64,000 nucleotides of DNA from NCBI RefSeq assembly GCF_947495025.1, contig NZ_CANLXG010000002.1, positions 496,001 through 560,000 of the forward strand, written 5' to 3'. Positions within the stretch are counted from its first letter, which is position 1; the number at the start of each line of letters is the position of its first letter. This DNA is from an uncultured Roseobacter sp. Lineage in GTDB: Bacteria > Pseudomonadota > Alphaproteobacteria > Rhodobacterales > Rhodobacteraceae. This document shows positions 52,016 to 60,028 of the stretch, one piece after another. Under the pieces are notes generated by a model that was not told where the DNA came from, searched no databases, and worked only from the letters and a program-made list of their open reading frames with translations. The position numbers and the translations under genes are program-made.

Positions 52016-52322
52016 CGCGCAGGCGGCAGACCTCATGCAAACCGCCGGGCGAAAGGAGTGCGCATTACCCGCGCGCTGAGGACATTCGAAGGGCGGTACT
52101 CCGAAGGAGATCAAACCGAGCCACCACGCTTTGGTTTCGAAATCTGATTGATTGTCGCCCGCATGTGCATGGCGCCGGACACGAACTGCGCCTTTGTCCG
52201 CAAAACAGGCATTCCGGCTACCGGGCCAGAGTACCGCTGTCGGTGTATCGAGCGCTTCCGGGAAAGCCACCCAGAGGTCGGGTTACGCCCCCTGCACCAC
52301 GTTGACCTGTGCCACAGCAAAT
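52016..52322. other. Intergenic region without a recognised gene
   Basis: About 307 bases between the parvulin and the convergent aldehyde dehydrogenase gene. The open frames on both strands are short and show no family motif or codon pattern like the neighbours. I see no strong terminator hairpin. Confidence 0.5.
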
Positions 52323-53777
52323 TCAGCCGTGCAGCGCGGCAACCGTTTTCAGCGAGGAGAAGGCGTAGAGAGCCTCAAATCCCTTTTCCCGTCCGTGGCC
52401 CGAGAGTCCGCTGCCGCCGAACGGCAGCTCCACGCCACCACCGGCACCGTAATTGTTGAGAAACACCTGCCCTGCCCTCAGCGCGCGGGCCAGTCGCATC
52501 TGGCGCGCGCCGTCACGCGTCCAGACGGCGGCGACGAGGCCATATTCCGTACCATTGGCTATCCCGAGCGCTTCGGCCTCGTCGTCAAAAGGGATGACAA
52601 CCTGCACCGGGCCAAAAATTTCTTCCTGCGCCAGTCTGTGTGAAGGCGGCACCCCTCCGAACAGCGTTGGCGTCACATAGGCGCCACCCGCGGGCGCGTC
52701 CTCCGCAATCTGCCCTGTGGCTGCCACGGACAGATCGGCCCCCGCATCAATATAAGAAGTCACAATGTCCTTCTGCCGCAACGAGATCAGCGGCCCCACA
52801 TTCGGATCGCCCAGTGCCGGGCCCACTGTCAGCGCGCGGTAGCGTTCGGCCATTGCACTCAGAACCTGATCATAGACACCCCGCTGCACGAGGATACGCG
52901 AAGCGGCAGAACAGGTCTGGCCCGCGTTCTGGATACCTGCATTGATCAGAAAAGGCAGCGCCCCGTCGATGTCGGCATCGTCAAACACGAGTTGCGGCGA
53001 TTTCCCCCCCAGCTCCAGCGTGACCGGCACCACATTGGACCCGGCAGCCTGCTGCACCAGGCGCCCTGTGGCCACGGAACCGGTGAACGAAAGGTGCTGT
53101 ATGCCGGGATGCGCGCTCAGCGCCGCTCCGGCTACCGCGCCACTGCCCGGTACGATATTCAGCGCCCCATCAGGCAATCCGGCCTGTCGGGCCAGTTCTC
53201 CGAAGGCCAGAGCCGTCAGACAGGCCTCTTCTGCGGGCTTGAGCACACAGGCGTTCCCCATCGCAAGTGCGGCTCCCACGGACCGGCCAATGATCTGCAT
53301 AGGATAGTTCCAGGGAATAATGTGGCCGGTGACGCCGTGCGCTTCGCGCAGGGTGTAGACAGTGTACCCCTCCAGATAGGGAATGGTTGACCCGTGCACC
53401 TTGTCGGCAGCTCCGGCATAAAACTCCATATACCGCGCGAGGGCAGCCACATCTGCACGCGCCTGGGTCAGCGGTTTGCCCACATCAAGTGCTTCAAGTT
53501 CAGCCAGATGTCCTGCATTCTCTGCCACCAGCACACCGATGCGGGCAAGGATGCGGCCCCGCTCGGAGGCCGTCAGGCGGCCCCACTCGCCGTCCCGCGC
53601 GGCCTGCGCCGCGGCGACAGCGGCGTTGATATCGTCAGCATTACCCGCTGCAACACCACACAGAGTACTGCCGTCCGACGGGTTGATCAGCGCAATTCTT
53701 TCCCCGGCAGAGGGTACCTGCCAGCGTCCTGCGATCAGGCAGTGAGACGGATCAAGGCCAAGGGGGCGGATGGTCAT
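52323..53777 (-). CDS. NAD(P)-dependent aldehyde dehydrogenase
   Basis: A 484-residue enzyme of the ALDH superfamily. Visible motifs are the VTGHIIPWNYPMQIIGRSVG coenzyme block, the LSFTGSVATGRLVQQAAGSN turn with the NAD contact, the catalytic glutamate ELGGKSPQLVFDDADIDGAL and the nucleophile cysteine in NAGQTCSAASR. It oxidises an aldehyde to an acid; the substrate cannot be told. The AEEACLTALAFGELARQAGL segment is common in betaine/aminobutyraldehyde-like branches. It stands alone, divergent from the helicase gene. Confidence 0.92.
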   Translation of the reverse strand: MTIRPLGLDPSHCLIAGRWQVPSAGERIALINPSDGSTLCGVAAGNADDINAAVAAAQAARDGEWGRLTASERGRILARIGVLVAENAGHLAELEALDVGKPLTQARADVAALARYMEFYAGAADKVHGSTIPYLEGYTVYTLREAHGVTGHIIPWNYPMQIIGRSVGAALAMGNACVLKPAEEACLTALAFGELARQAGLPDGALNIVPGSGAVAGAALSAHPGIQHLSFTGSVATGRLVQQAAGSNVVPVTLELGGKSPQLVFDDADIDGALPFLINAGIQNAGQTCSAASRILVQRGVYDQVLSAMAERYRALTVGPALGDPNVGPLISLRQKDIVTSYIDAGADLSVAATGQIAEDAPAGGAYVTPTLFGGVPPSHRLAQEEIFGPVQVVIPFDDEAEALGIANGTEYGLVAAVWTRDGARQMRLARALRAGQVFLNNYGAGGGVELPFGGSGLSGHGREKGFEALYAFSSLKTVAALHG

Positions 53778-53941
53778 GCAGCAATCCTTTGCGATCAGAT
53801 GACATCAGTCTGCCCCGGACACCGCACGCCGGCAATGGCCGACGCGCACTGTGCCGGACAGGAATGGGTCGACTCCCGCCAAGGAAAAGCATAACGACGC
53901 GGCAAACGTGGCATGTGCCGCGAAACAGACTGGAACCTTCC

Positions 53942-56170
53942 GTGATCACCACACTCGCCGATGCACTGGCCCGACAGGGCTATGAAACACTGACACCTGT
54001 TCAGGAGGCGGTCACCGATCCCGGCCTGGGCGATGCCGATCTGCTGGTCTCCGCCCAGACAGGATCCGGCAAAACCGTGGCCTTTGGCCTTGCGATTGCA
54101 CCGACACTGCTGGGCGATCAGACCCATTTTGACGCTGCCGGCGCCCCGCTGGCACTGATCATCGCGCCAACGCGCGAACTTGCCATGCAGGTGTGCCGCG
54201 AGCTGACCTGGCTCTATGGAGACGCGGGCGCTGTCGTAACCTCCTGTGTGGGCGGCATGGACCAGCGTACCGAGCGGCGTGCGCTGGACCGGGGCGCACA
54301 TGTGGTCGTGGCCACGCCAGGGCGTCTGTGTGATCACATAAAACGCGGAAATATTGACCTTTCTGCCCTGCGCGCCGTGGTGCTGGACGAAGCAGACGAG
54401 ATGCTTGATCTGGGCTTTCGTGAAGAGCTGGAGTTTATCCTGTCCGAAGCACCGGAAGACCGCCGCACCCTGCTCTTTTCCGCGACAGTGCCAGCCGCCA
54501 TTGCAAAGCTCGCACAAAGCTACCAGAGAGACGCCCGGCGCGTCGCAACCGCAGGTGAAGCCCGCCAGCACGCCGACATTGAATACCGCGCGCTCAACAC
54601 ACATCCGCGCGATACCGAAAACGCCATCATCAACGTGCTGCGCTATTATGAAGCGCGCAATGCGATCGTGTTCTGCAACACCCGCGCCGCTGTCGCCCGG
54701 CTGACCACGAAACTGACGAACCGCGGTTTTTCGGTCGTGGCGCTTTCAGGCGAGCTGACACAATCCGAACGGACCAATGCCCTGCAGGCGCTGCGGGACG
54801 GGCGCGCGCGGGTCTGCGTGGCGACCGACGTTGCCGCACGCGGCATCGACCTGCCCAACCTCGAACTGGTGATCCACGCAGAACTGCCATCTAACGCGGA
54901 TACCCTGCTGCACCGTTCGGGCCGGACAGGGCGGGCGGGACGCAAAGGTGTCTCGGCCCTGATCGTTCCACCGAAGTTCCGGACCAAGGCAAACCGGCTG
55001 ATCGGCTGGGCCAAACTGAAAGTCGAATGGGCAGACCCGCCTTCGGCAGCCGATGTCACATCCATGGATGAAGCCCGACTGATGGAGGACAGCGTCTGGA
55101 CAGACCCGGTCCCTGAAGACATGAGCGCACTGGCAACCCGGCTGGCGGGCGAGTTCACCGCAGAACAGCTGGCGGCAGGGTTCGTCAACCTGTTCCGCAC
55201 GCGCCTCTCGGCGCCGGAGGAACTCACCGATGCAGGTACGCCCGATGACCGGCCACGCCAGGCCTTTGGTCCTTCTGTGTGGTTCTCCGTGCAGATGGGA
55301 CGCAACGACGGCGCAGAGCCGCGGGTGCTGCTGCCGATGATCTGCCGCCGTGGCGACCTGACCAAAGACGATATCGGCGCGATCCGGATACGCCCCACAG
55401 AGAGTTTCATCGAGGTCCTGGAGAGCCGGGTTGATGCACTGACAGCAGCGCTCGGGCCGGATATGCAACTGGAGGAGGGCGTCACTCTGACCCGTCGCGA
55501 CGGCCCGCCCGCACCCGACAAACGCGGGCCGCGCGAGGAACGCGGAAAAGGCAGAACCGACCGCGGCCCGCGGCCGGCAAAACCCGCCTATGACCCTGAT
55601 GCAGCACCCCCGCGCGCACCCCGCCGCGAGAAATCTGCTGCAACGGATAAACCGCATAAGCCAGCAGCCGCGCCCAAGGGCAAAAAGCCACCGAAATCGC
55701 ACAAAACAGACCGGTCTCCGATGAAGCCGGGCGAAACACCCAAACCGAAATCACGCGCTCCGGACAGCCCGGAACGGTCGGGCACGCGTACGAAAGCGGT
55801 CTGGACCAAAGAAAACCGTGATGCAGCGAAAACCGCCCGCAGAGAACGCGATGCCGAGAACCGCGGCGACAGAGACGAGCGCCCCGCAGCGCGCTCCGGA
55901 GACAAGCGGCCGGGCAGGCCGGGCGGCAAACCAGGTGGTAAGCCGTTCGCTAAACATGGCGCAAAACCCGGCGGCAAATCCTTTGGCAGGCCGGGCGGAA
56001 AAGCTGGTGGCAAACCTGCCGGAAAACCGGAAGGTGGCCGGGACGACAGCGCCAGCCGCAAACGTGCCGCAGACACCTCAAAACGTTTCGTGCCACCAAA
56101 CAAGCGTGGGCAGAAACCTGGCCCGAAGGCCGGCAAAGGGCCGAACGCCACACCCAAACGGCGGGGCTGA
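53942..56170 (+). CDS. deaD: DEAD-box RNA helicase with a basic low-complexity tail
   Basis: About 742 residues from the GTG start at 53942. Helicase motifs are in order: TPVQEA (Q motif), SAQTGSGKT (I), PTRELA (Ia), VVLDEADEMLDLGF (II), LFSATV (III), VATDVAARGIDLPN (V) and HRSGRTGRAGRKG (VI). A DbpA-like RNA-binding fold covers about 460-550. The last 180 residues are basic, rich in Lys, Pro, Gly and Arg with near-repeats such as GGKPGGKPF, and probably disordered RNA-contacting. The start is uncertain because no strong ribosome site is seen and open frame continues upstream. Confidence 0.9.
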   Translation: MITTLADALARQGYETLTPVQEAVTDPGLGDADLLVSAQTGSGKTVAFGLAIAPTLLGDQTHFDAAGAPLALIIAPTRELAMQVCRELTWLYGDAGAVVTSCVGGMDQRTERRALDRGAHVVVATPGRLCDHIKRGNIDLSALRAVVLDEADEMLDLGFREELEFILSEAPEDRRTLLFSATVPAAIAKLAQSYQRDARRVATAGEARQHADIEYRALNTHPRDTENAIINVLRYYEARNAIVFCNTRAAVARLTTKLTNRGFSVVALSGELTQSERTNALQALRDGRARVCVATDVAARGIDLPNLELVIHAELPSNADTLLHRSGRTGRAGRKGVSALIVPPKFRTKANRLIGWAKLKVEWADPPSAADVTSMDEARLMEDSVWTDPVPEDMSALATRLAGEFTAEQLAAGFVNLFRTRLSAPEELTDAGTPDDRPRQAFGPSVWFSVQMGRNDGAEPRVLLPMICRRGDLTKDDIGAIRIRPTESFIEVLESRVDALTAALGPDMQLEEGVTLTRRDGPPAPDKRGPREERGKGRTDRGPRPAKPAYDPDAAPPRAPRREKSAATDKPHKPAAAPKGKKPPKSHKTDRSPMKPGETPKPKSRAPDSPERSGTRTKAVWTKENRDAAKTARRERDAENRGDRDERPAARSGDKRPGRPGGKPGGKPFAKHGAKPGGKSFGRPGGKAGGKPAGKPEGGRDDSASRKRAADTSKRFVPPNKRGQKPGPKAGKGPNATPKRRG

Positions 56171-56201
56171 GATACAGACGGGCGCGCTTTTGCCCGTCGC
56201 T

Positions 56202-56230
56202 AAAAAAAACGGGGCCCCAGGGGGGCCCCG
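56202..56230 (-). terminator. Terminator of the taurine transport operon
   Basis: CGGGGCCCC (56210-56218) and GGGGCCCCG (56222-56230) pair perfectly with a 3-base loop. On the minus strand a run of T follows (A-run at 56202-56209). It lies 29 bases after the tauC stop and could also weakly act on the helicase transcript. Confidence 0.88.
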
Positions 56231-56258
56231 CCATTTCTGAATAACTGCCTGGGACAGA

Positions 56259-57527
56259 TCAGCCTTTGCCTTTCCAGGGCACCAGCAGACGCTCGGCCCA
56301 GCGCATCAGCATGTCGATGCCAAAACCGATGACACCGATCAGAATAATACCCATGATCACAATGTCGGTGTTCTGGAACTTGGACGCTGTCATAATCATC
56401 ATACCGGCACCCTGTTCGGCGGCAACGAGCTCGGCCGCAACCACCGTGCCCCAGCAGACACCCATCGCAACCCGCGCGCCCGTAAAGATCTCCGGCAGCG
56501 AGTTGGGCACGATGACGTGACGCATGATCTGCCACTTGCTGGCGCCCAGCGAGTAGGCCGCGTGCACCTTGGAAATCTTGACGCCCGACACACCGGATCG
56601 CGCCGCAATGGCCATGATCCACAAGGCAGCCAGGAAGAGCAGAATGATCTTACCGGCCTCCCCGATCCCGGCCCAGATGATTACCAGCGGAATAAGCGCG
56701 AGCGGCGGCACCGGGCGCATGAATTCCACGATCGGATCAAACCAGCCGCGGAACCAGTCGCTCAGACCCATGGCATAACCCAGCGGAATACCCACCAGCG
56801 CGCCAAAGAAGAAGCCCACGACAACGCGGAAGAGCGAATAGCCCAGATGCTCCAGCAGGGTGAAGTTCCGGAAGCCCTCTTTCGCAATCTCGATGGAGCG
56901 CACCCAGACGGCCTCGGGCGACGGCAGATAGAGCGGTTCCATCTGCCAGCCCTTGATCGGTTCAAAGTTCGGCGTGCCCTTGTCGCTGAGTGTCACGGAT
57001 CCACCGTCGACCTTCACGGTTTCGCCGGGCGCGATCTTCTGCCCGTTGATTGCGATGACCCTGTTGCCGTCCGCTTTGGAGATATCGTCATTGCGGGCCA
57101 CATTGATCAGGCCGGTACGCCACTGTGCAATAGCCGCAGAGTCGTTCTTGGCAAAACCATCCCCAGGATCGACCTCTGGCGCGTCGGTTTCCACCTCGCG
57201 CGGATGAACGATGACTGTGACGGTCGCATCATCGGGGGCCTGGCCCTCGACCTGCGCGGTGTAGGTAAATGTAGTCGTCCCCTCAAAAGGACCCGGTGCA
57301 TGCAGAAAGCCAGGCAACAGGCTGGAGCCGGTGAAAATCCCCCACATCAGGAATATAGTCAGGATCGAGATAATGCCGGCCGCACGGTTGGGCCGCACCG
57401 CACTCTCGTCACCGAACGTTACGGTCTTGAGCGACGTATAATCCTTGAGACCCGCGCCCTGGACCACTTTGGTCACGATAAAGAACGCGGCAACAAAGAT
57501 GACGATGTAAATAAGGAGAGGGATCAT
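56259..57527 (-). CDS. tauC: Taurine-type ABC transporter permease with an N-terminal extension
   Basis: A 422-residue permease. The conserved BPD_transp domain lies at about 235-415, with VVVGFFFGALVGIPLGYAMG and the ATPase-contact loop AAYSLGASKWQIMRHVIVPN. Before it is an unusual region of about 200 residues: two hydrophobic helices (3-22 and 49-68) and a hydrophilic beta-rich part (about 75-195, TVTVIVHPREVETDAPEVDP, VIAINGQKIAPGETVKVDGG) predicted outside the cytoplasm. Ordinary TauC is about 270 residues. Its start overlaps the stop of tauB by 4 bases. Role: taurine import with TauA and TauB. Confidence 0.9.
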   Translation of the reverse strand: MIPLLIYIVIFVAAFFIVTKVVQGAGLKDYTSLKTVTFGDESAVRPNRAAGIISILTIFLMWGIFTGSSLLPGFLHAPGPFEGTTTFTYTAQVEGQAPDDATVTVIVHPREVETDAPEVDPGDGFAKNDSAAIAQWRTGLINVARNDDISKADGNRVIAINGQKIAPGETVKVDGGSVTLSDKGTPNFEPIKGWQMEPLYLPSPEAVWVRSIEIAKEGFRNFTLLEHLGYSLFRVVVGFFFGALVGIPLGYAMGLSDWFRGWFDPIVEFMRPVPPLALIPLVIIWAGIGEAGKIILLFLAALWIMAIAARSGVSGVKISKVHAAYSLGASKWQIMRHVIVPNSLPEIFTGARVAMGVCWGTVVAAELVAAEQGAGMMIMTASKFQNTDIVIMGIILIGVIGFGIDMLMRWAERLLVPWKGKG

Positions 57528-58330
57528 GCCGCATCCTCCTTTCCGCCCATAATTTCTTCTTCCATATCCCAGATCATGTTCAGGATTTCTTCGCGGCGGG
57601 GGCCGAACTCGGGATGTTTCTTGACCTCACGCAGGTCTGCATCGACGCCGAGGTCCGCAAAAGGCAGACGGTATTCCTTGTGGATCCGGCCCGGACGCGG
57701 CGCCATGACAATCAGACGTTCGCCCAGCAGCAGCGCTTCCTCGACCGAGTGGGTGATCAGGATGATCGTCTTGCCGGTCTCTTTCCACAGTTTGAGCACC
57801 AGGCTCTGCATTTTCTCGCGGGTCAGCGCGTCGAGCGCGCCCAGCGGTTCGTCCATCAGAATGACATCGGGGTCGTTGGCCAGACACCGGGCCAGAGCAA
57901 CACGTTGCTGCATGCCGCCGGACAGCTCATAGACCGCCTTTTCCTTGAAATCCTGCAGACCGACAACATCCAGCAGGTGGTTGACTGTCTCATCCTTGTC
58001 CTTTTTCGGCGTGCCCTTCATCGAGGGGCCAAACCCGACATTCTCCCGCACGGACATCCACTCAAAGAGTGCGCCCTGCTGGAACACCATGCCCCGCTCT
58101 GCATCCGGCCCGGTGACCTTGTGCCCGTTCAGGATCAGTTCCCCTGAAGTCGGCGCCAGAAAACCTGCCACGATGTTCAGAAGTGTGGTCTTGCCGCATC
58201 CGGACGGCCCCAGAACGCTCAGCAGCTCGCCCGCCTTGAGATCCAGAGATACATCCTGCAGCGCCTGAACATGATCTCCGTTGGGAAGATCAAAGCGCAT
58301 GGATAAATTGTTTATGGATAAACCAGTCAT
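57524..58330 (-). CDS. tauB: Taurine ABC transporter ATP-binding protein
   Basis: A 268-residue ATPase of the nitrate/sulfonate/taurine group. Walker A is GPSGCGKTT, the Q-loop is FQQGALFEWMSV, the signature is ELSGGMQQRV and Walker B is PDVILMDEPLGALDALTREK. These form the usual motor for TauC. It overlaps tauC by 4 bases and follows tauA after a gap of 110 bases that contains a very stable hairpin. Confidence 0.93.
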   Translation of the reverse strand: MTGLSINNLSMRFDLPNGDHVQALQDVSLDLKAGELLSVLGPSGCGKTTLLNIVAGFLAPTSGELILNGHKVTGPDAERGMVFQQGALFEWMSVRENVGFGPSMKGTPKKDKDETVNHLLDVVGLQDFKEKAVYELSGGMQQRVALARCLANDPDVILMDEPLGALDALTREKMQSLVLKLWKETGKTIILITHSVEEALLLGERLIVMAPRPGRIHKEYRLPFADLGVDADLREVKKHPEFGPRREEILNMIWDMEEEIMGGKEDAA

Positions 58331-58402
58331 TTTGTCCCCACCTGGTACGCTCTTTCGGAGCTGCTGACCGGACGGGGTTTGCCCCGCCTCGGGCCTGAAA
58401 GA

Positions 58403-58432
58403 GGAACGGCGCGGAATGTCCCGCGCCGTTCC
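58403..58432 (-). promoter_or_regulatory. Stable intercistronic hairpin between tauA and tauB
   Basis: GGAACGGCGCGG (58403-58414) and CCGCGCCGTTCC (58421-58432) form a perfect 12-bp stem with a 6-base loop. It has no strong T-run on the minus strand, so it would not be a full terminator. Its place right after tauA suits 3' protection of the tauA message or partial attenuation, giving more binding protein than membrane subunits. Confidence 0.7.
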
Positions 58433-58440
58433 GGTTTGTT

Positions 58441-59442
58441 TTACATTTCGCTGGCAGCCTTCAGCGGACCGGTGTTGACCGTGTCCACATAGCTGTCGAG
58501 CGCAGAGTCAATGGAACCGGCGCCCACGAACACGTCTGCAACACCCTTCATGAAGGAAGCAGCATTACCGCCCAGCCAGGCGTCAGAGAGTTGCTCTTCA
58601 ACTGTTGGGAATTCGAAAGTTGCCATGGAAGCTCCAGCCGCGTCAGCGTCCATACCGGACTGTTCGGCGATCACCGCCAGCATCTCGGGGCTCTGGTTTG
58701 CGGCCCACTCTGCGTTGGCGTCAGCGGTCACCTTGAGGAACTTGGCAACAGTCTCGCCGTTTTCCGCAATGTAGGATGCGGGCGCAGATGTTACGTCAAA
58801 CACCAGAATACCCAGTTCCTGTTTTTCGGTGCCTGTCAGAAGCACGTTGCCGTACTCTTTCATGCGGGCAAGACCACCGCCCCAGCCGCAGGCGAAATCA
58901 ACAGCGCCCTGGCTCAGTGCAGCAGCACCCTCTGGTGGTGCCATGTCAACAACCTGCAGGCTGGCGACATCAACACCGAAGTGGTCCATCTGACGCAGGA
59001 AGCCATAGTGTGCAGCCGTTCCAAGCGGCACGGCGACTTTCTTGCCGGCCAGTTCGCCCGCGCTTGTTTTGTCGATTTCCAGCGCTTCAGCAACAACACA
59101 GTTGTCGTTTTCAGAGTAGGAAACCGCGACATCCACAATCTGGATGTCCTGACCACCGGATGAGGCAACCACGAAGGGCGGTACACCCTGGCTGACGGAG
59201 ATCTGAACGTCGCCGGACGCCATTGCTGCGGACATCGCTGTCCCGGTCTCGAAGCTGACCCAGTTTACTTTCATGCCCAACGCTTCATCATAGGCACCGG
59301 ATGCCTTGGCGGCGAGGAAGGGCATCGGCCACTCGAGGAAGTAACCGACGGTGATCTCACCGTGGCCATCCGCGACTGCCGACTGGGCCGTCATCGCCAT
59401 TACTGCGCCTGCTACAAAAGCGCATGCTGTCTTTTTGATCAT
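58441..59442 (-). CDS. tauA: Taurine ABC transporter substrate-binding protein
   Basis: A 333-residue periplasmic protein with a signal peptide (residues 1-24, MIKKTACAFVAGAVMAMTAQ, cleaved after AVA). The mature part opens GEITVGYFLEWPMPFLAAKA, as in TauA proteins of Rhodobacterales, and shows the NMT1/SsuA-like SGDVQISVSQGVPPFVVASS and VKVTADANAEWAANQ segments. It captures taurine. First gene of tauA-tauB-tauC and divergent from tpa over 586 bases with putative TauR sites. Confidence 0.93.
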   Translation of the reverse strand: MIKKTACAFVAGAVMAMTAQSAVADGHGEITVGYFLEWPMPFLAAKASGAYDEALGMKVNWVSFETGTAMSAAMASGDVQISVSQGVPPFVVASSGGQDIQIVDVAVSYSENDNCVVAEALEIDKTSAGELAGKKVAVPLGTAAHYGFLRQMDHFGVDVASLQVVDMAPPEGAAALSQGAVDFACGWGGGLARMKEYGNVLLTGTEKQELGILVFDVTSAPASYIAENGETVAKFLKVTADANAEWAANQSPEMLAVIAEQSGMDADAAGASMATFEFPTVEEQLSDAWLGGNAASFMKGVADVFVGAGSIDSALDSYVDTVNTGPLKAASEM

Positions 59443-60028
59443 TGTGTTCTCCCGTTGATCATATACCGGCCAGTGTGAACCGGCCTGTTTGTGCTTTACG
59501 GCCTGCTGCCGCTTATTTTCTTCCTGTGCACACTTCCATCCAATGTCAGATTTCCTGAGCCTGCAAGTGCCTTATTGAGACGAAAGGCTGAATTAACCGG
59601 CACATGCCACAAAATCCATCTTACGTTCCCTGCGTGCTGCCTGTGCATCGGGGCCCTGCCAGGGATCCTCTGGTCACCCGCCGCGCGCGCGGACATACTG
59701 ATGACGTTGCTGACTCAGAACAAATGTCCAGTTGCCGGACCCTGATGAGTCCAGACAAGGCTGACAGCCTCGCTTATGGTCGCTTTGCCGATCTGTCCTG
59801 AACGACAACACAGGTGATATTCTGCAGGAAAACACTGCAAAACCTCCTGTAACCTTGTTTTTACCGGTCCTTGTCGGCCCAGGCACTTGTGTGAAGCAAC
59901 ATTCTGGCCTTATCTTTGCTACACTTCTGGCCCTACTTCCAGTGCCGCAAAAACAGTCATCTCAGTTTAATCCGGATAAAATGCGATCCGATTTCACCTG
60001 ATTCTATGTATAAGGAAAGGCCTGACCC
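59443..60028. other. Divergent promoter region between tauA and tpa
   Basis: 586 bases without a gene; short open frames on both strands show no motif. The middle holds two TauR-like direct repeats (listed separately). Promoters of tauABC and tpa are expected here. An AAGGAAAGG site and a short A+T-rich stretch precede tpa. Confidence 0.6.
59722..59754. promoter_or_regulatory. Candidate TauR binding sites (two direct repeats)
   Basis: On the minus strand CTGGACATTT (59722-59731) and CTGGACTCAT (59745-59754) share CTGGAC and are 23 bases apart, about two helix turns. As I recall, R. capsulatus TauR, a MocR-like activator, binds direct repeats of the form CTGGACYTAA upstream of tpa; the match here is in the core only. 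They lie near the middle of the tauA-tpa region. Confidence 0.5.

Noticed and set aside
51788..52270. 160-codon minus-strand open frame running from the parvulin gene into the gap
   Set aside because: More than half overlaps the parvulin gene antisense, and the part in the gap has no recognisable motif or ribosome site.
55900..56080. Short near-repeats that could suggest a CRISPR or tandem repeat array
   Set aside because: They encode Gly-Lys-Pro repeats in frame in the helicase tail; spacing is irregular and no spacer-repeat structure exists.
59491..59745. Small open frame of 84 codons in the tauA-tpa region
   Set aside because: The composition is cysteine- and leucine-rich without codon bias, no ribosome site was seen, and an overlapping minus-strand frame is equally open, as expected by chance.
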